A stretch of 64,000 nucleotides of DNA from CAZWEZ01 sp964632795 (GTDB taxonomy: Bacteria > Pseudomonadota > Alphaproteobacteria > Rhodospirillales > 2-02-FULL-58-16). The first letter of the stretch is position 1. Every line of letters starts with the position of its first letter. A program made the position numbers and the translations under genes. Under the pieces are notes generated by a model. That model saw only the letters and a program-made list of their open reading frames with translations, was not told where the DNA came from and made no database searches. Of the stretch, positions 57,311 to 64,000 are shown in pieces. The stretch lies in contig CAZWEZ010000002.1 of assembly GCA_964632795.1 (NCBI GenBank), positions 58,466-122,465 on the forward strand. The letters run 5' to 3'.

Positions 57311-58105
57311 TCATCCTTGCGGAGAACGCGTGGTCGTCAAGAAGCGCTTCGAGGAGCCTTCCAGCACCAGGCAGGTGAGGTTGTTGCTCGCATAGGCGCC
57401 AGTATCGATACCAATTCTGTTGTCATGAATATCCGGCGTGTCCGTCACCGAATGCCCGTGCACAACGACCATGCCGTAGTTCGCGTCGGAGAAAAGAAAT
57501 TCATCGCGAATCCACAGCATGTCTTCCGGCACCTGTCTCTCCAGCGGTTCATACGGATTTACCCCAGCGTGGACGAAAAAATAATCCCCGATTTCCAGGC
57601 TCAACTCCAACCGTGACAGGAATTCCAGATGTTTCTCCGGGAGAGAATTGCGAATGATTTCCTGGAGATGCGGCAAGGGGGGAGCGGAGGATACGTCTTT
57701 GGAAATACTGATACCGTAGCTGTGAAGCATGGCGTCCCCCCCAATCTTCAGCCATAGCCCGCCGGCACCCACGTCGTTCAGAAATTCGAGAAACTGTTCC
57801 TCGTGGTTTCCCTTCAGATAGACACACTCAAAACCGTCGAGCGGGTTATCAAGCAGAAAATCGAGAACTTTCCTGCTCTGTAATCCGCGATCAATGTAAT
57901 CTCCTAAATAGACGACTACCCTTCGAAACTCCGGCACTCTCTTATCCGCATCGGCGCGGATCGAATCGTGTAGTCGCCGCAACAGATCCACGCGGCCGTG
58001 TATGTCACCGACCGCATAGACAAGCGTGCCCTCGGGAACGTGTGCGTTTGCTACCGTAACCCGTTCTCGTATCCCCAGGATTCGTCGAATCAGCTTGTTG
58101 CCCAT
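57311..58105 (-). CDS. Metallophosphoesterase of the Ser/Thr protein phosphatase type
   Basis: A 264-residue enzyme with all calcineurin-type motifs: GDIHGR (33-38), GDYIDRG (about 68-74), GNHE (about 99-102), HAG near 186 and HGH near 210. Related to bacterial PrpA/ApaH-like phosphatases. It could dephosphorylate a protein or dinucleotide. It is monocistronic and convergent with the polysaccharide operon. Confidence 0.92.
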   Translation of the reverse strand: MGNKLIRRILGIRERVTVANAHVPEGTLVYAVGDIHGRVDLLRRLHDSIRADADKRVPEFRRVVVYLGDYIDRGLQSRKVLDFLLDNPLDGFECVYLKGNHEEQFLEFLNDVGAGGLWLKIGGDAMLHSYGISISKDVSSAPPLPHLQEIIRNSLPEKHLEFLSRLELSLEIGDYFFVHAGVNPYEPLERQVPEDMLWIRDEFLFSDANYGMVVVHGHSVTDTPDIHDNRIGIDTGAYASNNLTCLVLEGSSKRFLTTTRSPQG

Positions 58106-58358
58106 GTCGTCTCTTCGTACATGCGACTCCCAGATTCCAGCTTATGGATTCTCGAGCGCCAAAAGCGAGAAATAACTATAATGAATTTCTAGTTGCGGAT
58201 AACAACCCCTTTTGAATTATTGCCTAACACCGTTAACAAAAAGGCGAGAAAATATGAACACAGAATATTAATAATATATATTTTGCATTGCCATGCCACA
58301 AAAAAATGGTTAAGGACGCCAGATGAAGGATTCGGATGGCCCAGTGGACGGGCTCTGA

Positions 58359-59525
58359 ATGATGGCGGGAAGACCATTCTTTTCCGACCCGACAGGTAAG
58401 GAGCGGCGGCAGGAACTGTTTCGGCGGCCTACGGTAATGACCTCGGCGGTGGTTTTACTGCTGCTCATGACCGTAGGTTTGTTTGAATTGGCGCCACGCT
58501 ACGAACCCACCGGCCCGGCCCTATTGAGAAACGGGTGCTTCAAAGAGGGACTCAAAGAGTGGACTGTCCATGGCGCCAAGGGCACGGCAACGGTGAGTTC
58601 CGGGGTGGTGGTGCTGGAAAGCCGCGACCCTTCGCGCTCGGTCGGCATCCGCCAAGAACTGCCGGCGATCCCGGGACAGCAGACGTTGATGCTGGAGGTC
58701 GAGGCCTCGACGGAGGGGGTGCGGCAAGGCGCCAAGTCGTGGCACGATGCGCGCATCTATATTGTCGGCCGTAACGCCGAAGGAAAATCATTGTGGGAAA
58801 CCCATCGCATCGCAACGCACCTCATCGGCGATAACGCTTGGCGTCGTTATTCAGGGGCCTTCCCGGTCACCGAGAATGTGAAAGAGGTGATGGTCGCGGC
58901 ACAACTGATCCGCACCACCGGGATCATGAAGCTGAGAAACCTGCGTCTGTATCCGGTGAAGGAACGTGCCACCTTTCGTGTGGCTGTGTACGTCCTGCTG
59001 GCGGCGTGGGCCGTCACCTTGGCGGGGATCGGCGGCTATCTTCTGTGCGCTATCGGATCCACTCCTGTGCGCGGCCTGGTCGCCGTCGTCACCCTCGGCA
59101 TTGTCGCCGGAGCGTTGATTCCTGGTCCGGTGAAGCAGGAACTCCTGACCTCGGTATGGAGGGAGTATGAACATCTTCTGCAGGCGATGGCGGGGTACTC
59201 TCCCGAGATTTCAGGGCTGAATTGGAGTGGACCGGAGTATCTGTACCTCAATACCAGCCAGATCGCTCACTTCGCCCTGTTCTTCGCTCTCGCCGGGCTT
59301 GCCCATTTCGCCTGGCGGGCAGGCGGGCGCGCCTTTCAGTTGTTAAGCCTGCTGCTCTTCGGCGCGGTCACCGAGGCGCTTCAATATTTCGTTTCCGGCC
59401 GCCAGGCGACCGTGCAGGACTGGTTGTTCGATGCCGGCGGCATTCTTCTCGCATTTGCTCTGCTGAGCATCTCTGGCATTCGTCGAAACGTTCCCGCGGC
59501 TGGACAGAAAGGTCTTCGCCGATAG
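58359..59525 (+). CDS. VanZ-like membrane protein with extracytoplasmic carbohydrate-binding-like domain
   Basis: A 388-residue protein. A helix at about 27-45 is followed by a beta-sandwich domain (about 50-205, LRNGCFKEGLKEWTVHG...SVGIRQELPAIPG) like those that bind sugars. Helices come next, then a VanZ-like C-terminus (SQIAHFALFFALAGLAHFAWRAG...EALQYFVSGRQATVQDWLFDAGG). The start may be 58359 or the ATG at 58362; a shorter start at 58437 would begin at the first helix. Likely role in envelope polysaccharide. Confidence 0.75.
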   Translation: MMAGRPFFSDPTGKERRQELFRRPTVMTSAVVLLLLMTVGLFELAPRYEPTGPALLRNGCFKEGLKEWTVHGAKGTATVSSGVVVLESRDPSRSVGIRQELPAIPGQQTLMLEVEASTEGVRQGAKSWHDARIYIVGRNAEGKSLWETHRIATHLIGDNAWRRYSGAFPVTENVKEVMVAAQLIRTTGIMKLRNLRLYPVKERATFRVAVYVLLAAWAVTLAGIGGYLLCAIGSTPVRGLVAVVTLGIVAGALIPGPVKQELLTSVWREYEHLLQAMAGYSPEISGLNWSGPEYLYLNTSQIAHFALFFALAGLAHFAWRAGGRAFQLLSLLLFGAVTEALQYFVSGRQATVQDWLFDAGGILLAFALLSISGIRRNVPAAGQKGLRR

Positions 59526-59550
59526 CGAATAGATTTCCATCGACCATGCG

Positions 59551-59727
59551 GTAATACCAACGGCCATAATCACTGACTCTTCCAGCCATCCTTCGACACG
59601 CCGCTTGCGCGGCTGCTCAGGATGAGGTTTTTGTTGAAAAATAAAGAGATGCCTCATCCTGAGCAGCGAGCGAAGCTCGCGTGTCGAAGGATGCCCACAG
59701 GTCAATATTAATGTCGGCTGGTATTAC
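59551..59727. repeat. Cloverleaf-like palindromic repeat with ATACCAA ends
   Basis: GTAATACCAACGGCCATAAT at 59551 and its imperfect inverse at the right end, 59703-59727, flank a compound palindrome. CATCCTTCGACACG pairs with CGTGTCGAAGGATG, CTGCTCAGGATGAGG with CCTCATCCTGAGCAG, and two small hairpins (CCGC/GCGG, CGAGC/GCTCG) sit between, giving a four-way shape. The inner part resembles palindromes widespread in alphaproteobacteria. Confidence 0.75.
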
Positions 59728-59763
59728 ATCCGAAACGATAAAACAAGCCGATCAGCCCGAAAT

Positions 59764-60705
59764 TTATTCGACGGTAACTCGGAAGACGAAAGGAGACTGC
59801 GGTCCTCCTGCGACCACTCTGTTATCTCCGTCCCGCAGTGTCGTGAAGTCCTTCGGAAAGTTTACGCCTAGGCTGTCATCGTTGACTTTGGTGCCAAGCG
59901 CACTCCCGAGGTCGCGAACGCTGAAATTCCCGACCGCCATCTTCTGTATGGAAAAGTGCAAGCGCGACAAACGGTATGGCCGAGAGTCCTCCAGTTGGAG
60001 GCCAACTCCCCCCCCGTCCGGCCGTTGACGATCTTCGCCNNNNNNNNNNCCGATCGGCCCCCCCCCCCGCCTGCTCATTCCGGAACGACGGTCAGAGCCG
60101 GCAAACCCTTGCTGAGGGCCCCTTGCCTCCTGAAGCTCCTGTTCATCGGGCTTTCGCCCTACAATGAAGGGGAAAAAAACGGGCTGGAAACCTTCGTTTT
60201 CCATTTGGGTGTCGAGAAGCTCCGTCGATGAATAAACCCTGATCTGCTTCGAATCAGAATGGGAGATTAAGGGCTTCGTCTCTGCTCCTTCGCTCCTCGC
60301 CCGGATTTCCGCCGCCTTATCCGAATCGAAGATGGCAACATCCGAGGGCCGCCGAGAGGTCTTGCGAAGCCGTTCACCTAGCCGCTGAATAAGATCGTAC
60401 GAGCTTTCAGGTTTGGTTGCGACGCGGCGGATGAATTCATCCCTTTCCAATAACTCTACGACCGTGTCGTCTCTGATCGAACGTACGGTCTCTGCGCGTG
60501 CTCGGCCAATTATGGCCCCTATCTGGCCAACGAATTCGCCGGCCTTGATAATTCCGGCCACATAAGCCTTGTCATCAACGGTGCGTACGATTTCGACCGC
60601 GCCCCTGACTATGAGCGCTACACGGTCACTCGCCTCCCCCTCGAGGAAAACAACCTCGTCGCGTTTGAATTGGAAAAGCCCCGTTTCAATCGACATCGTT
60701 TGCAT
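59764..60705 (-). CDS. Cyclic-nucleotide-binding and FHA domain protein (interrupted by assembly gap)
   Basis: A CNB domain is at about residues 1-125 (FQFKRDEVVFLEGEASDRVALIVRGAVEI; AGEFVGQIGAIIGRARAETVRS), then a linker and a C-terminal FHA domain (about 190-313) with FIVGRKP, RLSRLHFSI and DLGSALGTKVN. Both halves look functional: the FHA keeps Arg, Ser, His and Asn for phosphothreonine binding. The ATG at 60705 follows GAGGGG. Ten Ns (60040-60049) and a C-run fall in the FHA linker, so its exact frame is unknown. Confidence 0.8.
   Translation of the reverse strand: MQTMSIETGLFQFKRDEVVFLEGEASDRVALIVRGAVEIVRTVDDKAYVAGIIKAGEFVGQIGAIIGRARAETVRSIRDDTVVELLERDEFIRRVATKPESSYDLIQRLGERLRKTSRRPSDVAIFDSDKAAEIRARSEGAETKPLISHSDSKQIRVYSSTELLDTQMENEGFQPVFFPFIVGRKPDEQELQEARGPQQGFAGSDRRSGMSRRGGGPIXXXXGEDRQRPDGGGVGLQLEDSRPYRLSRLHFSIQKMAVGNFSVRDLGSALGTKVNDDSLGVNFPKDFTTLRDGDNRVVAGGPQSPFVFRVTVE
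60040..60049. other. Assembly gap (ten N)
   Basis: A fixed-length run of ten N, next to a run of twelve C, inside the CNB-FHA gene. It shows that the sequence is a scaffold; true gap length is unknown. Confidence 0.95.
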
Positions 60706-60870
60706 GCCCCTCTTGGTTGCCACCACGGAAAGCAGAAAAATAGGTCAACGTGAATATAGACGTGATTGATATGACAACCCCCTAGACGACGAGACTGATA
60801 TTGCTCCGCCGTTGACAAACAACTACCGCAAATTATTGTAATATAATTATCGCGTTGGAGTTATACCCCA

Positions 60871-61545
60871 TCACGTACGGTGGCGCCACCAGTTCTCGAT
60901 GCTGATCGAGAAGACAGGCTGGTAGTGCCTGATTTTACTGGCGGGGACGACCTGCTTGATCTGGTTATCGAGCACATATGGCTGTCCTTCGAGGAAAACC
61001 ACCGTTATGGCGTGGCCGATCTTCAGGTTCAGGTCATTTACCGCCACTACCCGGATCTCATCGTTCTTGAAGCCGAGTTGCAGCAGGGAAAGGAATTTGG
61101 CGATGGCATAGTCCTCGCAATCGCCGAAACGCGCGAAGAATTCACCCGGCGAAGCCCAGTAGTCCTTCTTGCCCCAATTGACCTGGTCAATGATGTACTT
61201 GGCCTGATTCATGTATTTGTTGACCGCCTTGACCTGGGTTGCCTTGTCCTTCCCCCTGAGAGAGTCGAGGAACGCCATCCACTTGTTATAGTGACATTTG
61301 TTCAGCTTGGTTGCCTCGCAGGAACCATCCACTTTGGCTCGTTCCTTGGTATAGCGTTTTAGGGCAGCCAGCCATTTCTTGAAGGGCCTCAGGTTGGTCG
61401 ATTTCGTTTCCTTGCTGTTGAAGAAGCTGGGGCTGAGCTTCTTGCCGGCATCGGCGGAAGTCAACGGCACCATCACCAGGGCAAGAGAAACGCCGAGAAT
61501 GCCCATCCACTTGAACCAACGGCGCGTATAAAGAGAAACTCGCAT
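60871..61545 (-). CDS. Transglutaminase-like cysteine peptidase (BTLCP, LapG-like)
   Basis: A 224-residue periplasmic protease. A signal peptide (about 1-33, ending SADAG) is followed by the BTLCP fold with catalytic Cys143 (FGDCEDYA), His178 (GHAITVVF) and Asp193 (VLDNQ). LapG, the best-known member, cuts an adhesin under control of the c-di-GMP receptor LapD; neither LapD nor a LapA adhesin is in the window. The ATG at 61543-61545 follows TGAGGA; the longer TTG start is less likely. Confidence 0.9.
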   Translation of the reverse strand: MRVSLYTRRWFKWMGILGVSLALVMVPLTSADAGKKLSPSFFNSKETKSTNLRPFKKWLAALKRYTKERAKVDGSCEATKLNKCHYNKWMAFLDSLRGKDKATQVKAVNKYMNQAKYIIDQVNWGKKDYWASPGEFFARFGDCEDYAIAKFLSLLQLGFKNDEIRVVAVNDLNLKIGHAITVVFLEGQPYVLDNQIKQVVPASKIRHYQPVFSISIENWWRHRT

Positions 61546-62259
61546 ATTCCTCAACCAGCAAATGTCAACCGGACCGCGGTACGAAACAGTTCGGCCCCGG
61601 TCGAGTAAAAATATCCTGGGAGCCCGTTGCTGAATACCCTACCACGCACACCGTAACGATACGTCAGGGGTGATTTCGTCTCCCATCATGCGGAACGGTC
61701 ACCTGTCCGCGTATCATCGCTCAGTTGAGCAACCACTTTCCAGCCTTTTTTCGTCTGCAGACGGACGCCGAGTGCAGTTTCCTTGGATTGTGGACGGCGC
61801 AGTGCAGAGCCCATTCGCCTTCGCATTCCTCAAGGCCGTCGCTGTCTACTTCTCATTTTTTTTCGTCGAAGCGGAACGGCAGCGAGAAATACATGATTGG
61901 CAAATCCTCCTCGAGCAGGCCGGCAGAAGGTATGACCGCAAACCGGTAGCCGCCCTGATCAACTATCTGGACAACCGGGACGGCACAGGGAAATGGAACC
62001 ACTTCCGTGAGCACCCGACTGTGGCGGCGGAATGACCGGCATCGTGATCTTGAGATCCGGCCCGGACCCACGGGCCACGGAAATGGCCTGTACGACCAAT
62101 TCACACCTCCAAGGCCCCTCATCGGGGCCGCGTCATGTATGATACAGACCACTAGTATAGCATCAGACCAGGCTATGCAGGTCTATCCTTCGGGAGAATG
62201 TTTGTTATAGTCTTTCATTTCGAGCATTTAATAGCTCTCCGTTTTGAAAAGGCGACAAG
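61546..62259. other. Intergenic region upstream of manC
   Basis: About 710 bases between two divergent genes. Overlapping frames exist on both strands (61670-62035 plus, 61853-62152 minus) but neither has a good start signal or recognisable protein. AT-rich stretches near 62140-62220 (ACTAGTATAGCATC, TTTGTTATAGTC) probably hold the manC promoter. Confidence 0.4.
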
Positions 62260-63720
62260 ATGAATGCGCGTTCTACTCATAACGGTAAGATATGTCCCGT
62301 CATCCTTGCGGGCGGCTCGGGCACCCGTCTGTGGCCGTTGTCACGTGCCCTTTATCCAAAGCAGCTGCTGTCGTTGAATTCCGACCAGAGCATGCTTCAA
62401 GAAACCGTGCGGCGGGTAACCGGCGAAGGCTTCGCCGCACCAATGGTGATCTGCAACGAGGAGCACCGTTTCCTCGTCGCCGAGCAACTGCGCGAGCTCG
62501 ATGTCAGGCCGTCGGCGATCGTTCTCGAACCGGTAGGGCGCAATACGGCCCCGGCCGCGGCGGTGGCCGCGCTGCTGCTGGCCAAGGCGGATGCGGACGC
62601 CGTCATGCTGTTGTTGCCGTCGGACCACGTCATCCAACGAATCGCCAAGTTCCGCGCGGCCCTCGAGGTCGGTGTTTCGGCCGCCAGGAACGGCGCCTTT
62701 GTGACCTTCGGAATTCCCGCCGCGTCGCCGGAAACGGGCTACGGGTACATCCACCGCGGCAACGCGCTCGTCGACCTCGGCGGCTGTTACGAAGTCGACC
62801 GTTTCGTCGAGAAACCGGACGCCGAAACGGCCCGGCAGTACGTCGAGGCTGGAGATTATGATTGGAACAGCGGGATCTTCATGCTTCCAGCGACAGGTTA
62901 CCTCGACGAGTTGAAGCGCTTGAAACCAAAGGTGCTCGCGTCCTGCCGGAAAGCGGTAACGGGCGCGCGGAAGGATCTGGATTTCCTGCGCCTGGGCAAA
63001 GCGGCCTTCACCGATTGCGAATCGATTTCCATCGATTATGCGGTAATGGAGCACACCGACAAGGCGGCCGTCGTTCCGGTCGAGATGGGATGGAACGACG
63101 TCGGGTCGTGGTCCGCGTTGTGGGACCTGGGAGAGAAGGACGAACAGGGCAACGTGGTTTCCGGCGACGCCATCCTGCATGGAACCCGCAACTCCTATGT
63201 CCGCGCCGATGGGAACCTGGCGGCGGTCGTCGGGGTGGAGGACCTCGTCGTCGTCGCCGTCGACGATGCCGTGCTGGTTGCGGCGCGGGACAAGGCAAAG
63301 GACGTAACGGAGATCGTCAACCGTCTCAAGCGCGAAGGTCGCGACGAGTACGCCGTGCATTCCAGGGTTTACCGCCCCTGGGGCTACTATCAGCGCATCG
63401 ACGCCGGGGATCGCTTCCAGGTCAAGCAGATCGGCGTCAATCCCGGCGCCAAGCTGAGTTTACAGATGCACCACCACAGGGCCGAGCACTGGATCGTCGT
63501 TTCCGGCACCGCCAAGGTGACCCGCGGCGAGGAAACTTTCCTGTTGGAGGAGAACCAGTCGACATACATCCCGATCGGCGTCGTTCATTCCCTGGAGAAC
63601 CCCGGCAAGATCCCCCTTCGCCTTATCGAAGTGCAGTCCGGGGCTTATTTGGGCGAGGACGACATCGTTAGACTGGAGGATCGCTATGGGCGCGAGGAGA
63701 AGGCCGGCGCCAACCGTTGA
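62260..63720 (+). CDS. manC: Mannose-1-phosphate guanylyltransferase/mannose-6-phosphate isomerase
   Basis: A 486-residue bifunctional enzyme. The nucleotidyltransferase domain has GGSGTRLWPLSR (18-29), LLPSDHVI and the FVEKPD motif near residue 188. The C-terminal cupin isomerase domain (about 370-480) has RPWGYYQ and metal-binding HHHRAEHWIVVSGTA. It converts fructose-6-P to mannose-6-P and mannose-1-P to GDP-mannose for exopolysaccharide or LPS. It fits the polysaccharide genes upstream. Confidence 0.96.
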   Translation: MNARSTHNGKICPVILAGGSGTRLWPLSRALYPKQLLSLNSDQSMLQETVRRVTGEGFAAPMVICNEEHRFLVAEQLRELDVRPSAIVLEPVGRNTAPAAAVAALLLAKADADAVMLLLPSDHVIQRIAKFRAALEVGVSAARNGAFVTFGIPAASPETGYGYIHRGNALVDLGGCYEVDRFVEKPDAETARQYVEAGDYDWNSGIFMLPATGYLDELKRLKPKVLASCRKAVTGARKDLDFLRLGKAAFTDCESISIDYAVMEHTDKAAVVPVEMGWNDVGSWSALWDLGEKDEQGNVVSGDAILHGTRNSYVRADGNLAAVVGVEDLVVVAVDDAVLVAARDKAKDVTEIVNRLKREGRDEYAVHSRVYRPWGYYQRIDAGDRFQVKQIGVNPGAKLSLQMHHHRAEHWIVVSGTAKVTRGEETFLLEENQSTYIPIGVVHSLENPGKIPLRLIEVQSGAYLGEDDIVRLEDRYGREEKAGANR

Positions 63721-63810
63721 ACGGGACCCAACGGCGCCGACCGGCGATGTCTCATCCGATCGGTCTCAAACGACGCGGTTTGTCGAGGCTTGCGGGACTG
63801 CGGTCCGGCT

Positions 63811-64000
63811 GATACCAACCTGCACTAATAATGACTCATAGAGATCGCCTCGGCGTGCCGCCGGGTAGGAGGAAAGCCGCTGGCGATGCGGTGACATCGT
63901 CAAGGCTTTCCGACGCCCTCCGGCGGTACGCCGAGGCGACCGGAGCGGCGGCTTTCCAAGGCTTTCGGACAGCGTCGCGCGGCCCTTGTGATGGGCCGCC
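63811..64000. repeat. Nested-hairpin repeat with ATACCAA end, cut by window end
   Basis: It starts GATACCAACCTGCACTAATA, then builds a 19-bp stem (63846-63864 with 63920-63938, one G-T pair) around a 55-nt loop with an inner 8-bp stem (63871-63878 with 63904-63911) and CGATG/CATCG tip. The right part, from 63970, matches the 8872-9140 element (GTCGCGCGGCCCTTGTGATG). The rest lies beyond the window. Confidence 0.8.

Noticed and set aside
60813..60848. TTGACA and TATAAT on the plus strand
   Set aside because: The spacer is 24 nt, too long for sigma70, and the direction is antisense to the BTLCP gene.
61670..62152. Overlapping frames on both strands between the BTLCP and manC genes
   Set aside because: Neither has a clear ribosome binding site or recognisable protein, and each explains the other away.

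Overview
The window looks like part of the chromosome of a GC-rich alphaproteobacterium, most plausibly of Rhodospirillales type. Support comes from protein character (short Psd, eukaryote-like NADP isocitrate dehydrogenase, BTLCP peptidase) and from uniformly GC-rich third codon positions; the placement is an inference. The sequence is a draft scaffold: ten Ns sit at 60040-60049, so perfect repeats and single-base frameshifts need some caution. No rRNA or CRISPR array was seen. One complete tRNA (initiator tRNA-fMet) is present.

Layout. 1-7.2 kb: end of an RND efflux operon (membrane fusion protein, pump), a RAYT transposase element that abuts the pump stop codon, and an operon for a sodium/solute symporter, a small membrane protein and a TPR protein. 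7.3-17.6 kb: housekeeping genes (pssA, psd, a LysM protein, a LOG-type phosphoribohydrolase, icd, rpmB, a phytase-like secreted protein, a ROK kinase, a creatininase-family hydrolase), interrupted by palindromic repeats. 17.7-20.1 kb: a small AT-richer island bounded by a tRNA-fMet 3' fragment and the intact tRNA-fMet. It carries a HEPN-motif protein and a decayed, translationally coupled partner gene.

20.1-49.7 kb: a large catabolic region. It has a betaine/choline-type ABC transporter with a fused double permease, a DeoR regulator, a HAD phosphatase, glpA-glpB-glpK-glpC, a MocR regulator, a long-form oligopeptide-type ABC transporter, a phosphonate-monoesterase-type alkaline phosphatase superfamily enzyme, a second set of FAD glycerol-3-phosphate/2-hydroxyacid-type dehydrogenases, and the radical SAM maturase needed to make the formylglycine of that esterase. 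Next come an orphan corrinoid protein, a PLP enzyme and a truncated GcvT-type demethylase. My reading (inference) is import and dismantling of phosphodiester headgroup compounds such as glycerophosphocholine: diester cleavage, glycerol-3-phosphate oxidation, headgroup dephosphorylation, and possibly methyl-group removal.

50.2-63.7 kb: signalling and envelope polysaccharide genes. These are two single-domain response regulators, an Hpt protein, a degenerate GGDEF-EAL-like protein, an RR / TPR-barrel / HEAT / glycosyltransferase-2 operon, a phosphoesterase, a VanZ-like membrane protein, a cyclic-nucleotide-binding/FHA protein, a LapG-like cysteine protease and ManC.

The most unusual non-coding content is a set of palindromic elements. 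Two (8872-9140 and 63811-window end) share a nested hairpin architecture in which the stem sequences differ but pairing is kept. A short ATACCAA-ended repeat recurs at least six times, sometimes with a larger hairpin inside. A 102-bp perfect inverted repeat with a 6-nt loop lies between rpmB and its convergent neighbour.
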